A stretch of DNA of 64,000 bases from Synechococcus sp. PROS-U-1 (GTDB lineage Bacteria; Cyanobacteriota; Cyanobacteriia; PCC-6307; Cyanobiaceae). The notes under the pieces were generated by a model that searched no databases, was not told the origin of the DNA, and saw nothing but the letters and a program-made list of their open reading frames with translations. Every line of letters begins with the position of its first letter. Position 1 is the first letter of the stretch. Positions 35,918 through 45,806 of this stretch are shown piece after piece. Made by a program: the position numbers and the translations under genes. The stretch spans positions 1,302,001 to 1,366,000 of the forward strand of contig NZ_CP047951.1 of NCBI RefSeq assembly GCF_014279755.1. The letters are read 5' to 3'.

Positions 35918-37892
35918 CGTCCCAAGGTGCAGGGTCACGACGGCTCAAACCTCGGCCACGTTCTCCCGGACGACTGGGAGGACCCCAGGGGTCGTCATCC
36001 CAATCATCGGCAAACAACTCATCCTTGAGGGAACCGAGGGTGTTGCGAATCCCCTGCAGCGGACTGCCATCGGACTGACGTTCGGCCGAAAGACGACGGT
36101 TCAGTCCAAACAGTGCCTCCTCAAGGCCACTCACACAGAGATCCAGCTCCTGGAGGTCGTCATTGGCAAGGCAGTCCTGCACATCACGCATGGCCATTTC
36201 AACGGCCCGTTGCTGCCGTTCAGCGCCATAGGGTCCCAGCTCAAGCGATGCATCCCGCAGACGCCGTTCCGCCTGGGCGAGCAACGTTTGAGCACGGTTG
36301 CGACGCTCGATCTGATTGCGTTTGCGCCGGTCTTCATCGGCCCTTGCCTCGGCTTCCGCCAGAAGAGCGGTCACATCTTCCTCATTGAGATTCGAACCGC
36401 CCTGGATCGAAACCGATTGCTTGCGTCCCGTGGTGCGGTCGGTGGCGCTGACTTGAAGCAGACCATTGGCATCGATGTCGAACGCCACCTGCACCTGAGG
36501 GACTCCTCTGGGAGCGGGGGGAATACCGGAAAGGCGGAACCGACCGAGGGATTTGTTGTCCGATGCCATCTGGCGTTCCCCTTGCCAGACATGGATTTCA
36601 ACGGACGACTGGTTGGCTTCCGAGGTGCTGAACACATCGGACTGGCGCACCGGGATCGGCGTGTTGCGAGGGATCAGCACCTTCATCAATCCACCGATCG
36701 TCTCCAGTCCGAGCGAGAGAGGGGTGACGTCATTCAGCAGCAGGTCCCTCAGTTCACCCGTGAGGATCCCCGCCTGAACGGCAGCACCAATGGCCACCAC
36801 CTCATCGGGATTCACCGATTGGCAGGGATCGATCGGCACAAGGGTGCGGACCAGTTGTTGCACCATGGGCATTCGTGTGGCGCCACCCACCAAGACCACG
36901 TCATCAATCTCGTCTGCCGACCAACCGGAATCGCGCAGGGCTACCTGGACCGGATTCAGCAATCGGTCCAGCAGATCCGGGCAGAGACCCTCAAAGGTGG
37001 CGCGATCCAGGCGGGTTTCAATGTGCAGCGGACCATCGCTGCCGGTGGCGATGAAAGGAAGAGAGATCGGTGTGCTCAGCACACCGGAGAGTTCCTGCTT
37101 CGCTTTTTCAGCAGCCTCCGTCAACCGCTGAAGGGCCTGACGATCCCGACGCAGATCAACGCCATGTTCCTCCGAAAACGCATCGGCCAGCCAGTTGACG
37201 ATGCGTTGATCGAAATCGTTGCCGCCGAGCTGGGTGTCACCGTTCGTCGCCTTGACGTCAAAAACGCCATTGGCAATGCGCAGCAGCGATACATCAAACG
37301 TGCCCCCACCAAGGTCAAAAACCAGCACCCTTTTGACGGCGCTGCGGTCAAACCCGTAGGCCAGAGCAGCAGCGGTGGGCTCATTGAGGATGCGCTCCAC
37401 TGAAATGCCCGCCAACCGTCCGGCATCGCGAGTGGCCTGACGCTGGGCATCATTGAAATAGGCGGGAACGGTCACCACAGCCGCTTCCACCGGTTCGCCC
37501 AGGTAGGTGGAGGCATCGTCGACCAGTTTGCGGATGATGCTGGCGACTAACTCTTCTGGCGCATACTCCCGCTCCGTCACCGGGCAGGGGACGCGAACCT
37601 GACCCTGGTCGTTGGCACGAACTGTGTAAGGCACGGACAGGCTGCTGTCCTCCAACTCGTCCCAGTCACGACCAACAAACCGCTTCAGGTTGGAAAAGGT
37701 GTTCCGGGGGCTGAGCACGAGTTGGCGTCGGGCCAGCTGCCCCACCAGCAGCTCCTGGTCCTTGGTGTAGCCCACAACGGATGGGGTGGTTCGTCCGCCC
37801 TCGGCATTCGCAATCACATGGGGACGACCCGCCTCCAGTACAGCGACAACCGAATTGGTGGTCCCCAGATCGATTCCGACGATCCGCCCCAT
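35901..37892 (-). CDS. dnaK: Hsp70 chaperone DnaK (one paralogue)
   Basis: A 663-residue Hsp70. The ATPase domain begins GRIVGIDLGTTNSVVAVLE and includes VTVPAYFNDAQRQATRDAG and VLVFDLGGGTFDVSLL. The peptide-binding domain follows (DVTPLSLGLETIGGLM), then a helical lid and an acidic, Trp/Asp-rich C-terminus ending DDDIYR rather than EEVD-like. Cyanobacteria have several DnaK types; which one this is was not resolved. It overlaps its DnaJ partner by 17 bases and diverges from pstC. Confidence 0.95.
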   Translation of the reverse strand: MGRIVGIDLGTTNSVVAVLEAGRPHVIANAEGGRTTPSVVGYTKDQELLVGQLARRQLVLSPRNTFSNLKRFVGRDWDELEDSSLSVPYTVRANDQGQVRVPCPVTEREYAPEELVASIIRKLVDDASTYLGEPVEAAVVTVPAYFNDAQRQATRDAGRLAGISVERILNEPTAAALAYGFDRSAVKRVLVFDLGGGTFDVSLLRIANGVFDVKATNGDTQLGGNDFDQRIVNWLADAFSEEHGVDLRRDRQALQRLTEAAEKAKQELSGVLSTPISLPFIATGSDGPLHIETRLDRATFEGLCPDLLDRLLNPVQVALRDSGWSADEIDDVVLVGGATRMPMVQQLVRTLVPIDPCQSVNPDEVVAIGAAVQAGILTGELRDLLLNDVTPLSLGLETIGGLMKVLIPRNTPIPVRQSDVFSTSEANQSSVEIHVWQGERQMASDNKSLGRFRLSGIPPAPRGVPQVQVAFDIDANGLLQVSATDRTTGRKQSVSIQGGSNLNEEDVTALLAEAEARADEDRRKRNQIERRNRAQTLLAQAERRLRDASLELGPYGAERQQRAVEMAMRDVQDCLANDDLQELDLCVSGLEEALFGLNRRLSAERQSDGSPLQGIRNTLGSLKDELFADDWDDDPWGPPSRPGERGRGLSRRDPAPWDDDIYR

Positions 37893-37980
37893 ATCCCTTA
37901 AAACTTGATCTCCACGCTAACGGCAGGTTCCAATCTGCTCCAGCCCCAGTCGCGATAAACAGCCGGACAGGCTCCGCTTG

Positions 37981-38010
37981 CTTAAGCCGTTCTTAATCAT
38001 GTCAAGAGGA
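37981..38010 (+). promoter_or_regulatory. Candidate Pho box upstream of pstC
   Basis: CTTAAGCC (37981-37988) and CTTAATCA (37992-37999) are two 8-base direct repeats spaced 11 bases apart, the pattern bound by cyanobacterial PhoB (SphR). A third, degenerate copy may follow at 38003. CATACT at about 38017 could serve as a -10 element, leaving 25-30 bases to the pstC ATG. Inference from pattern only. Confidence 0.6.
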
Positions 38011-38046
38011 TCGGGACATACTTTGAGTTGGCCTGCCTTTGGGTAA

Positions 38047-38994
38047 ATGTCCGACCCGGACAACCGATACCTACTCCGAAGACGTCCACCGTTCGAAAAA
38101 TTGGTGGACATCAGTTTCAAGAATCTGGCCATCGCCATGGCCTCGGTGGTGGCGATCGTTCTTTTCTCCATCCTGATCGTCGTCTTCCAGGGAAGCTTCG
38201 AATCCATGGCCCGCTACGGCTGGCAATTTCTGATCACCTCGGATTGGAACCCAGTGGATGACCAGTACGGCGCCGGTGCAGCCATCTACGGCACCCTGAT
38301 CACATCGCTGCTGGCCTTGATGATCGCTGTGCCCTTGGGGGTTGGAACAGCCATCTTCATCACCGAAAACATCATCCCCAGCCGGGTTCGCAGTGTGATC
38401 GGCCTGATGGTGGAACTTCTCGCCGCCATCCCATCCGTGGTACTCGGCCTGTGGGCCATCTTTGTGTTGGAACCATTCATCCGGCCCGGGCTTGAGCTTC
38501 TTTATGAGCTCTTCAATTGGTTCCCCCTCTTCAGCACACCGCCGATGGGTCCAGGCACCATCCCAGCAGTGTTGATCTTGGTGGTGATGATCCTTCCCAT
38601 CATCACGGCTATTTCCCGTGATTGTTTGAATCAGGTACCGACACAACTCCGACAAGCGGCCTATGGCGTGGGGACAACACGTTGGGGAGCGATCATCAAT
38701 GTAATTCTCCCGGCAGCCATTTCTGGAATCATTGGTGGCGTGATGCTGGCACTGGGCCGAGCCATGGGCGAGACCATGGCCGTCACGATGATCATTGGCA
38801 ATTCCAACAATTTCAGCCTTTCGCTGTTGGCACCGGGTAACACCATCGCAGCGATGCTTGCCAACCAGTTTGGTGAAGCGGATGGGTCCCAGGTGTCATC
38901 ACTGATGTATGCAGCATTTGTGCTGATCATCCTGACCTTGTGCGTGAATATTTTTGCCCAGTGGATTGTGAAGCGGTTGAGCCTGAAGTACTGA
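38047..38994 (+). CDS. pstC: Phosphate ABC transporter permease PstC
   Basis: A 315-residue inner-membrane permease with about six helices; the binding-protein-dependent transport motif lies near the C-terminus (AYGVGTTRWGAIINVILPAA). With PstA it forms the phosphate channel fed by PstS. PstS itself is not in this window. First gene of pstC-pstA-pstB, behind the candidate Pho box, so likely induced by phosphate limitation. Confidence 0.95.
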   Translation: MSDPDNRYLLRRRPPFEKLVDISFKNLAIAMASVVAIVLFSILIVVFQGSFESMARYGWQFLITSDWNPVDDQYGAGAAIYGTLITSLLALMIAVPLGVGTAIFITENIIPSRVRSVIGLMVELLAAIPSVVLGLWAIFVLEPFIRPGLELLYELFNWFPLFSTPPMGPGTIPAVLILVVMILPIITAISRDCLNQVPTQLRQAAYGVGTTRWGAIINVILPAAISGIIGGVMLALGRAMGETMAVTMIIGNSNNFSLSLLAPGNTIAAMLANQFGEADGSQVSSLMYAAFVLIILTLCVNIFAQWIVKRLSLKY

Positions 38995-38995
38995 C

Positions 38996-39913
38996 ATGAC
39001 GCAAACGCTCACCAACACACGATCCGACTCAGCTCCTGATCTGAGCTACAAGCCGTTTCTGCGCAGAAACATCCGCAGCGGCCTGCTCTCCTTCTTGGCA
39101 GGATTATTTGCGGTTATCGCTGTTCTGCCACTGGTCCTGGTTTTGGGCTACGTGCTTGTACAAGGGGGCAGCAAGATCAGTCTGGCCCTGCTGACGGAAC
39201 TTCCACCACCACCGGGACTGGAGGAAGGCGGTATCGCTAACGCGATTGTTGGAACCCTCGTGGTAACAGGAATCGCTGGATTGATTGCCATTCCAGTGGG
39301 CGTCGGCGGCGGCATCTTCCTTGCCGAATACTCCCGTTCAGGATGGTTCGCTCAGTTCATTCGATTCGGCACCAATGTCCTGGCTGGAGTGCCATCGATC
39401 ATTGCTGGCGTGTTCATCTACGGAACCATCGTCACCAGCCGAATTCTCTTCGGGAACGCCTACAGCGCCGTTGCTGGGGGCATGGCCCTGGCTGTGTTGA
39501 TGCTCCCCACGGTTATTAAAACGACCGACGAAGGTCTGAAGCTGGTTCCTGATGACCTGCGTCGTGCTGCTTTGGGAGTGGGGGCATCCAGATTTGTCAC
39601 TGTTGTACGAATCACACTCCCTGCCGCCTTGACCCCCATCGCCACAGGGGTGGTTCTTGGGATCGCAAGAGCCGCAGGGGAAACGGCTCCTTTGATCTTC
39701 ACGGCACTGTTCTCACCATTCTGGTCAGATCTACTCACACCCGATGGAATCTTCGCTCCCATCGCGACTCTCTCCGTGATGATCTACAACTTTGCGATCA
39801 TGCCCTATGAGTTTCACAACGAATTGGCCTGGGCCGCATCTTTTGTACTCGTGATGATGATTCTAACACTCAACCTTTTATCTCGATGGCTGGCGCGATT
39901 TGCAGCCAAATAA
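38996..39913 (+). CDS. pstA: Phosphate ABC transporter permease PstA
   Basis: The second Pst permease, 305 residues, with about six membrane helices and the loop motif (ALGVGASRFVTVVRITLPAA) that meets PstB. The ATG is one base after the pstC stop, so translation is coupled. The N-terminal 35 residues are polar and cytoplasmic. Confidence 0.95.
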   Translation: MTQTLTNTRSDSAPDLSYKPFLRRNIRSGLLSFLAGLFAVIAVLPLVLVLGYVLVQGGSKISLALLTELPPPPGLEEGGIANAIVGTLVVTGIAGLIAIPVGVGGGIFLAEYSRSGWFAQFIRFGTNVLAGVPSIIAGVFIYGTIVTSRILFGNAYSAVAGGMALAVLMLPTVIKTTDEGLKLVPDDLRRAALGVGASRFVTVVRITLPAALTPIATGVVLGIARAAGETAPLIFTALFSPFWSDLLTPDGIFAPIATLSVMIYNFAIMPYEFHNELAWAASFVLVMMILTLNLLSRWLARFAAK

Positions 39914-39934
39914 ATTAATTTTCCACCTAAATCA

Positions 39935-40756
39935 ATGACCACCATCAGCCCACCCCAAGATTCCGACATCAAGAGCGCAGAGACAGCACTTTCGCTGCAG
40001 AACGTCACGGTCAGCTACGGCAATTTTGAAGCCGTAAAAAATGTTTTTTGCGACATACCTCGCGGCAAGGTCACGGCTTTCATCGGTCCATCCGGCTGCG
40101 GAAAATCAACGGTTCTTCGAGCCTTGAACCGCATGAACGACCTGATCGATTCATGCTCACTCAAAGGAAGCATTTTGTTTGGAGGGGTCGACTTGTACGG
40201 TTCCGACGTTGATCCTGTAGAGGTGCGACGTCGCATTGGGATGGTCTTCCAGCAACCCAATCCATTCCCAAAAAGCATCTACGAAAACATTGCATTTGGC
40301 GCTCGCATCAATGGATATACGGGGAATATGGATGAACTCGTTGAGCAATCCCTGCGCCAAGCTGCGGTATGGGATGAATGCAAAGACAAATTGAATGAAA
40401 GCGGCTATTCACTCTCTGGCGGACAGCAACAACGTCTTTGCATTGCCCGAACCATCGCCATCCAGCCAGAAATCATTTTGATGGATGAGCCCTGTTCAGC
40501 CCTCGATCCAATCTCCACCCTGAAGATCGAAGAAACGATGCATGAGCTCAAGAAGAGCTTCACCATTGTGATTGTGACCCACAACATGCAGCAGGCCGTT
40601 CGTGTGAGCGACATGACGGCTTTCTTCAACGCCGAGGCCGTCGAGGGCGGGACCGGAAAAGTGGGCTACCTCGTGGAATTCAACAACACCGACAAAATCT
40701 TCAACGCACCTCAACAGCAGGCCACCCAGGACTACGTCTCCGGTCGGTTCGGCTGA
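39935..40756 (+). CDS. pstB: Phosphate ABC transporter ATPase PstB
   Basis: The energising subunit, 273 residues. Walker A is GPSGCGKST, the signature is LSGGQQQR, Walker B is [12 protein letters not shown], and the switch His is in [10 protein letters not shown]. It starts 21 bases after pstA. The 5' part is noticeably richer in A and T than most of the window. Confidence 0.96.
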   Translation: MTTISPPQDSDIKSAETALSLQNVTVSYGNFEAVKNVFCDIPRGKVTAFIGPSGCGKSTVLRALNRMNDLIDSCSLKGSILFGGVDLYGSDVDPVEVRRRIGMVFQQPNPFPKSIYENIAFGARINGYTGNMDELVEQSLRQAAVWDECKDKLNESGYSLSGGQQQRLCIARTIAIQPEIILMDEPCSALDPISTLKIEETMHELKKSFTIVIVTHNMQQAVRVSDMTAFFNAEAVEGGTGKVGYLVEFNNTDKIFNAPQQQATQDYVSGRFG

Positions 40757-40859
40757 TCCCGACCCCTCAGCAACAAAGCAGCTGTCAGGAACACGCAAGC
40801 CACAACCTGACCAAAGGGTCTCGCTCAGCTCAACATCTGAAGCGTGGCCTCAGATGGAC

Positions 40860-40887
40860 AAAAAAAATCCGGTCCTGACGGACCGGA
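40860..40887 (-). terminator. Strong intrinsic terminator of tRNA-Ser
   Basis: A perfect 8-base-pair stem (TCCGGTCC / GGACCGGA, 40868-40887, 4-base loop) is followed on the minus strand by eight T residues. It begins five bases after the tRNA 3' end, so it closes the tRNA transcript; it may also block read-through from pstB. Confidence 0.88.
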
Positions 40888-40891
40888 GAAG

Positions 40892-40978
40892 CGGAGAGCG
40901 AGGGATTCGAACCCTCGATAGAGTTGCCCCTATACAGCATTTCCAGTGCTGCGCCTTCGACCACTCGGCCAGCTCTCC
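40892..40978 (-). tRNA. tRNA-Ser (anticodon GGA)
   Basis: The minus strand folds as an 87-base class II tRNA. The acceptor stem GGAGAGC pairs with GCTCTCC, the discriminator is G, the T arm contains GGTTCGAATCC, and the anticodon loop reads CTGGAAA with GGA. A long variable arm marks it as serine. The CCA end is not encoded. A candidate -10 (TACATT on the minus strand) lies about 25 bases upstream. Confidence 0.96.
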
Positions 40979-41032
40979 ACCGGCTAAATGGGGCAGGTGA
41001 GAATGTAGCAGGGCACTGCCAGCAGACCTTCT

Positions 41033-41401
41033 ATGCCTCCCAGCCACCGGATCACCATTCACTGGCGCCAGGAGGGTCGCACCATCACCCACGACGTCCA
41101 AGAGGGTGACTACATCCTGCACAGCTTCGAAGAGCAAGGAGATCCCCTGCCCTTCTCATGCAGGAATGGATGCTGCACCAGCTGTGCCGTTCGGGTGCAA
41201 AGCGGAACCCTCGACCAGCGCGAGGCCATGGGTCTATCGCGGGAGCTGAGGTCCCAGGGCTACGGCCTGCTTTGTGTGGCCAGGGCAGTCGGCCCTCTCG
41301 AAGCGGAAACACAAGATGAAGATGAGGTGTACGAGCTGCAATTCGGACGCCACTTCGGCAAAGGACGCGTCACCACCAGGATTCCCATCGAGGAGGAGTG
41401 A
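41033..41401 (+). CDS. 2Fe-2S plant-type ferredoxin
   Basis: A 122-residue ferredoxin with the cluster cysteines 43, 48, 51 and 81 (CRNGCCTSC and LLCVARA), matching the CX4CX2C...C arrangement. It is longer than the usual photosynthetic ferredoxin, with a polar C-terminal tail of about 30 residues, so it is probably one of the minor ferredoxins rather than the main electron carrier of photosystem I. It overlaps or touches the inositol-phosphatase gene that follows. Confidence 0.9.
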   Translation: MPPSHRITIHWRQEGRTITHDVQEGDYILHSFEEQGDPLPFSCRNGCCTSCAVRVQSGTLDQREAMGLSRELRSQGYGLLCVARAVGPLEAETQDEDEVYELQFGRHFGKGRVTTRIPIEEE

Positions 41402-41403
41402 CC

Positions 41404-42291
41404 ATGCGGGAGTCCATCTGCAGTCGAGCCGCCCGCAGCGGCGGGCTCAGCCCAAACGATCTTGAGCGTTATCTGACCGTGGCGCGCTCAGCAGCCGATG
41501 CCGGTGGCCAGGAGCTCATGCGCCATTACGGGCGCCTGTCGTCCATCGAAAGCAAAGGGCGCATCGGCGACCTGGTCACCAATGCCGACGTTGCAGCAGA
41601 ACGCATCGTCTTGGAGATGCTGGCGGACCAGACCCCTGACATCGCTGTGCTGGCGGAAGAAAGCGGGGCTACAGGCCAGCAGAACGGCCTGAGGTGGTGT
41701 GTTGACCCCCTGGATGGGACCACAAACTTCGCCCACGGTTATCCCTTTTTTGCCACCTCAATCGGGCTCACCCTGGGCCAGCAACCCATCCTGGGCGCCA
41801 TCGCCGTGCCCTTCCTCAATGAGATGTACTGGGGAGCACCGGGAGTCGGGGTGTTCTGCAATGACACGTCCCTTCAGGTGAGCAGCTGTGATCGGCTCGA
41901 AGCCGCTCTTCTCGTCACAGGATTTGCGTATGACAGGCACACCCGTCTCGACAACAACTACGCCGAGTTCTGCTGGTTCACCCATCGCACCCATGGGGTC
42001 CGTCGCGGCGGCGCCGCGGCGGTTGATTTGGCCTTCGTGGCTGCTGGCCGCCAGGACGGCTACTGGGAACGGGGCCTGTCTCCCTGGGACCTGGCCGCGG
42101 GCGTGGCCTTGGTGGACCTAGCGGGGGGAACCGTCACCGGGTATGGAAATCAACCGTTCGATCTGTCCAGCGGCCGTGTTGTGGCCGCTGGCCCTGGATT
42201 GCATCCCGCGATCACGGATGGGTTGTCCCAAGTGAAGCCGCTGCCAGGGGCTTCCTTCGGCGCTCCCGAGGTCACGGCCATGGGATCCTGA
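41404..42291 (+). CDS. Inositol monophosphatase-family protein
   Basis: A 295-residue Mg-dependent phosphatase of the IMPase family. The metal site has [20 protein letters not shown] and the second motif [18 protein letters not shown]. Substrates in the family include inositol phosphate, fructose bisphosphate and PAP, so the exact one is open. The ATG at 41404 has GAGGAG about 7 bases upstream; a GTG at 41398 is an alternative that would overlap the ferredoxin stop. Confidence 0.87.
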   Translation: MRESICSRAARSGGLSPNDLERYLTVARSAADAGGQELMRHYGRLSSIESKGRIGDLVTNADVAAERIVLEMLADQTPDIAVLAEESGATGQQNGLRWCVDPLDGTTNFAHGYPFFATSIGLTLGQQPILGAIAVPFLNEMYWGAPGVGVFCNDTSLQVSSCDRLEAALLVTGFAYDRHTRLDNNYAEFCWFTHRTHGVRRGGAAAVDLAFVAAGRQDGYWERGLSPWDLAAGVALVDLAGGTVTGYGNQPFDLSSGRVVAAGPGLHPAITDGLSQVKPLPGASFGAPEVTAMGS

Positions 42292-42313
42292 GGCGTGGTC
42301 GAGAGGACGTGAG

Positions 42314-43492
42314 ATGGCGCTGCAACCTGCAGCTGGCGCAAAGGATCTGAATCCACGTCAGGTGGAGACCAACCGACAGCTGACGGAACGTCTGGCATCG
42401 GTCTTCCGCCTGTGGGGCTACGAGGAGGTGTCGCCACCTCGGGTTGAACGCCTGGCCACGTTGATGGCTGGGGGTGCCATCGACAGTTCAGACATCGTTC
42501 GACTCGTTGCTGATGACCCCCTCGGGCTGAGGCCAGAGATGACTGCTTCCATCGCCAGAGCCGCCTGCACCCGATTTGCCGATCGCCAACGGCCGTTGCG
42601 TCTCTGGGCCTCCGGCACGGTGTTCCGGACCCGTTCCGCCGATGAGGGGGGGCAGTCCATCGAAGAAAACCTGCAGAGCGGCGTTGAACTGTTCGGCGTC
42701 AATGGCAGCGAAGCGGAGATGGAACTGCTCAGCCTGTTGATGGCCGCTGTTCAGACTCTGGGGCTGCAGGACAGCCAGAAACCAAGGCTGCTGCTGGGCC
42801 ACACCGCCCTGATGGATCTCATTCTCAGCCCGTTCACCGGTGTAAAGCGTGATCAGATCCGCACGGCCTTGATCGATTTTGACCGTCTGGCCCTTGAGTC
42901 ATTCGAACTGGGCAAAGACGACAAAAACAGGCTTCTTTCCCTCCTGGACTGCCGCGGAACCCCCGACCAGGTGCTGACACAGCTCACCGGCCTGCGCGGA
43001 GAGCAGCCGGTCTTCGACGAGCTGCGTCGACTCTGTGCCCATCTCGCCACAGCAGCTCAGGATCAGTCGGTGACGATTCAGCTCGACCCGACCTTCCAAC
43101 CCCATTTCGAGCTCTACACCGGCCTGGTGTTCCAACTGGTGTGTGATGGCCGCAGCTCTCCTGTTGTGATTGCCCGCGGCGGTCGCTACGACGATCTGGT
43201 GCAGCGTTGCGGAGCGACGGACGACCAGGCCTATGGCGCTGGGTTCAGCCTGGCGATCGACCCGATCCGAGAACTGATCTCGGAATTTGATAGAGCTGAG
43301 CAGCAGCAGGCCGATGTTTTCGTGGCCTTTTCAACGGCCTCGAGCCTGGAATCGGCCATGGATCGTCAGCGGGGCTGGCATCAGAAAGGCCGCACGGCCG
43401 TCATGGCCTTGGAACCGTTGGAGTCACGGGAGACGGCTGAACAGCTTGCGAAGGCACAGGGGGACATGCAGCTGGATTGGGTCGATCCTTAG
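42314..43492 (+). CDS. hisZ: ATP phosphoribosyltransferase regulatory subunit
   Basis: HisZ is a histidyl-tRNA synthetase-like protein without charging activity that supports short-form HisG in histidine synthesis. The 392 residues carry the class II synthetase core ([32 protein letters not shown]) but lack the anticodon-binding domain of a true HisRS, which fits HisZ. It follows the inositol-phosphatase gene by 22 bases. Confidence 0.9.
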   Translation: MALQPAAGAKDLNPRQVETNRQLTERLASVFRLWGYEEVSPPRVERLATLMAGGAIDSSDIVRLVADDPLGLRPEMTASIARAACTRFADRQRPLRLWASGTVFRTRSADEGGQSIEENLQSGVELFGVNGSEAEMELLSLLMAAVQTLGLQDSQKPRLLLGHTALMDLILSPFTGVKRDQIRTALIDFDRLALESFELGKDDKNRLLSLLDCRGTPDQVLTQLTGLRGEQPVFDELRRLCAHLATAAQDQSVTIQLDPTFQPHFELYTGLVFQLVCDGRSSPVVIARGGRYDDLVQRCGATDDQAYGAGFSLAIDPIRELISEFDRAEQQQADVFVAFSTASSLESAMDRQRGWHQKGRTAVMALEPLESRETAEQLAKAQGDMQLDWVDP

Positions 43493-43517
43493 GATCCGGC
43501 AGATCAGCAGATGCTCC

Positions 43518-43742
43518 ATGGCACATTCCATCGTCACTGATGTTTGCGAGGGGATCGCCGACTGTGTGGATGCCTGCCCCGTGGCCTGCATTGACCAAGG
43601 CAATGGAAAAAACAAGAAAGGGACAAACTTCTACTGGATCAATTTCGACACCTGCATCGATTGCGGCATCTGCTTGCAGGTCTGTCCAGTAGAGGGCGCC
43701 ATCGTTGCTGAAGAGCGTCCAGACCTTCAAAAGACGCCCTGA
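43518..43742 (+). CDS. Bacterial-type Fe-S ferredoxin
   Basis: A 74-residue ferredoxin with two cluster motifs: CEGIADCVDACPVACI and CIDCGICLQVCP. The second is a standard CX2CX2CX3C 4Fe-4S motif. The first is spaced more like the 3Fe-4S-binding half of seven-iron ferredoxins, so the cluster content is uncertain. It starts 25 bases after hisZ and may be cotranscribed. Confidence 0.88.
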   Translation: MAHSIVTDVCEGIADCVDACPVACIDQGNGKNKKGTNFYWINFDTCIDCGICLQVCPVEGAIVAEERPDLQKTP

Positions 43743-43843
43743 CCAGGCAGGCATGGGCGCAGTTAGGTACGGAGAACCCCCTGAAGAGGCCGTTGAGCCG
43801 GAGTGAAACCGGTCTCTAGTGTCTGGTTTTTAGCGGCAAAGGA

Positions 43844-45748
43844 ATGGCGGTGCTGGAGGAACAGGGTCAGATTCAGATCCACACCGAAAACATTTTCCCG
43901 ATCATCAAGAAGGCCGTGTACTCCGGCCACGAGGTGTTTCTCCGGGAACTGGTCAGCAATGGCGTGGATGCCATCAGCAAGCGCCGCATGGCGGCGATGG
44001 CAGGCGACTGCAGCGAAGGCGATGACGGCGCCATTCGCATCTCGGTGGATCGCGAGGCCAAGACCGTCACCATCAGCGACAACGGCATCGGCATGACAGC
44101 CGATGAGGTGAAGCGGTACATCAACCAGGTGGCTTTCTCCAGTGCCGAGGATTTCCTGGAGAAGTACAAGCAGGAAGACGACGCCATCATCGGCCACTTC
44201 GGCCTTGGCTTCTATTCCAGCTTCATGGTGGCCGAGCGGGTTGAGCTGCTGACCCGTTCAGCCCGACCCGATGTTGAAGCCGTGCGCTGGAGCTGTGATG
44301 GTTCCCCTAACTTCAGCCTCAGCGCCGCCGAGAAAGAGCAGCCGGGTACGGACGTGATCCTTCATCTGATGGAGGACGAGTTGGAATATCTCGAACCGGC
44401 ACGGATCCGAACTCTGATCAACACCTACTGCGACTTCATGGCAGTGCCGGTGCAGCTCGAGGGGGAAACGATCAACAAGATGGAGGCCCCCTGGCGCAAA
44501 AGCGCCAGAGATCTCAGTGATCAGGACTACATCGACCTCTACCACTATCTCTATCCCTTCCAAGGCGATCCCCTTCTCTGGGTTCACCTCAACACCGACT
44601 ACCCCTACAACCTGCAGGGAATTCTCTTTTTCCCCAAGCAGACGGGTCGTGCCGACTGGGAGAAGGGTGAAATCAAGCTGTACTGCAACCAGGTGTTCGT
44701 CAGCGATTCGATCAAGGAGGTCGTGCCGCGCTATCTGTTGCCCCTGCGGGGAGTGATCGATTCACCCGACATTCCCCTGAATGTGAGTCGAAGTGCCCTG
44801 CAGACCGACCGACGCGTTCGCTCGATCGGAAATTTTGTCGCCAAGAAGGTGTCAGATCGGCTGCGGGGATTGAAAAAAGAGGATCCCAAGGCCTATGCCG
44901 AGGCCTGGGATGCCCTGGCACCCTTCGTGAAGATCGGTGCCATGGAGGACGAGAAATTCGCAGAGCAGGTCTCCGAATTGATCCTGTTCGCCACCACCGC
45001 TGCAGCCGGGGAAGGCGACCATGCTGACCCGATCGCCTGCGATGGCCGTGCCTTCACCACCCTGGAGGGATACCGCAGCCGACTGGCCGAAGATCTGGAC
45101 AAACGAGTGCTTTACAGCACCGATGACGTTGCCCAAGCCGGTGCTCTCAATCTCTGGACATCCCAGGGCGCGGAAGTGCTGAAGCTGGAAACGGTGATCG
45201 ACACCCAGTTCATCCCTTGGCTCGAGCATCGCCACGAGGAGCTCACGTTCCAGCGCGTCGACTCGGAACTGGACGAGAGCTTGAAAGACAACGACGCCGA
45301 ACTCACCGATCAGGACGGAACCACAGAGTCCGACCGACTGCGAGACCTGATCAAGGAAGCTCTGGCCAACGACAAGGTGACCGTTCAGGTGCAGGCCCTG
45401 AAAGCGGAAGGGGCACCGCCGGCGTTGATCCTTCTGCCGGAACAGATGCGCCGGCTGAACGACATGGGCGCCTTGATGGAACAACGGCTGCCGGGCCTCC
45501 CTGAGCATCACGTTCTGCTGGTGAACCGACGTCATCCCCTGGTGGAAGGAATGCTGAAGTTGCGTGCTGGTGGCGTGCTTGTTGGAGCGGCGGAAGCCTC
45601 ACCCACCGCAAGCCTGGCCGGGGATGTGGCCCGCCATCTGTATGACATGGCGCGGCTGGGCGTCGGGGGACTGGAGCCCAATGAGCTGGCCGGATTCCAG
45701 ACCCGCAGTGCTGAATTGATGGGTGCTCTGATGCAGAGAGGTCTTTGA
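43844..45748 (+). CDS. htpG: Hsp90-family chaperone HtpG
   Basis: A 634-residue Hsp90. The N-terminal ATP-binding motifs are present with small changes: HEVFLRELVSNGVDAISK (usually ELISNASDA), ISDNGIGMTADE and GHFGLGFYSSFMVA. The middle domain has LNVSRSALQTDRRVR. An AAAGGA precedes the ATG. In cyanobacteria HtpG protects against heat and stabilises the phycobilisome and tetrapyrrole enzymes in studied strains. Confidence 0.96.
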   Translation: MAVLEEQGQIQIHTENIFPIIKKAVYSGHEVFLRELVSNGVDAISKRRMAAMAGDCSEGDDGAIRISVDREAKTVTISDNGIGMTADEVKRYINQVAFSSAEDFLEKYKQEDDAIIGHFGLGFYSSFMVAERVELLTRSARPDVEAVRWSCDGSPNFSLSAAEKEQPGTDVILHLMEDELEYLEPARIRTLINTYCDFMAVPVQLEGETINKMEAPWRKSARDLSDQDYIDLYHYLYPFQGDPLLWVHLNTDYPYNLQGILFFPKQTGRADWEKGEIKLYCNQVFVSDSIKEVVPRYLLPLRGVIDSPDIPLNVSRSALQTDRRVRSIGNFVAKKVSDRLRGLKKEDPKAYAEAWDALAPFVKIGAMEDEKFAEQVSELILFATTAAAGEGDHADPIACDGRAFTTLEGYRSRLAEDLDKRVLYSTDDVAQAGALNLWTSQGAEVLKLETVIDTQFIPWLEHRHEELTFQRVDSELDESLKDNDAELTDQDGTTESDRLRDLIKEALANDKVTVQVQALKAEGAPPALILLPEQMRRLNDMGALMEQRLPGLPEHHVLLVNRRHPLVEGMLKLRAGGVLVGAAEASPTASLAGDVARHLYDMARLGVGGLEPNELAGFQTRSAELMGALMQRGL

Positions 45749-45762
45749 AGCAGAGACCTTTT
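45739..45762 (+). terminator. Weak terminator at the htpG stop
   Basis: AGGTCT (45739-45744) pairs with AGACCT (45754-45759), with the htpG stop codon in the 9-base loop, followed by TTT. The stem is short, so this is a weak candidate that may only attenuate read-through into rpmB. Confidence 0.4.
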
Positions 45763-45770
45763 GCTAAATT

Positions 45771-45806
45771 GGTTGTTTGGAACTGTTGATTCAGCTCCAA
45801 ACAACC
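45771..45806 (+). promoter_or_regulatory. 11-bp inverted repeat in the rpmB 5' region
   Basis: GGTTGTTTGGA (45771-45781) and TCCAAACAACC (45796-45806) form a perfect 11-base-pair stem with a 14-base loop, ending 21 bases before the rpmB ATG. There is no T run after it, so it is unlikely to be a terminator. A leader hairpin, possibly an L28 feedback site, is suggested. A TAAATT just upstream could be a -10. Confidence 0.55.

Noticed and set aside
36210-37403. 397-codon open frame on the strand opposite dnaK
   Set aside because: dnaK on the minus strand has full Hsp70 motifs; the opposite frame shows no domain and low-quality composition.
40892-40978. tRNA-Ser as an integration site for a genomic island
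   Set aside because: No integrase, direct repeat or composition change next to it; the flanks are core genes.
41404-42291. Inositol-phosphatase family gene as the missing glucosylglycerol-phosphate phosphatase
   Set aside because: Its motifs are those of the IMPase family and it is 4.4 kb from ggpS in another transcription unit; no evidence ties it to the pathway.
43753-43806. 17-codon open frame between the ferredoxin and htpG
   Set aside because: Too short, with no convincing ribosome site and no sign of conservation that can be judged here.
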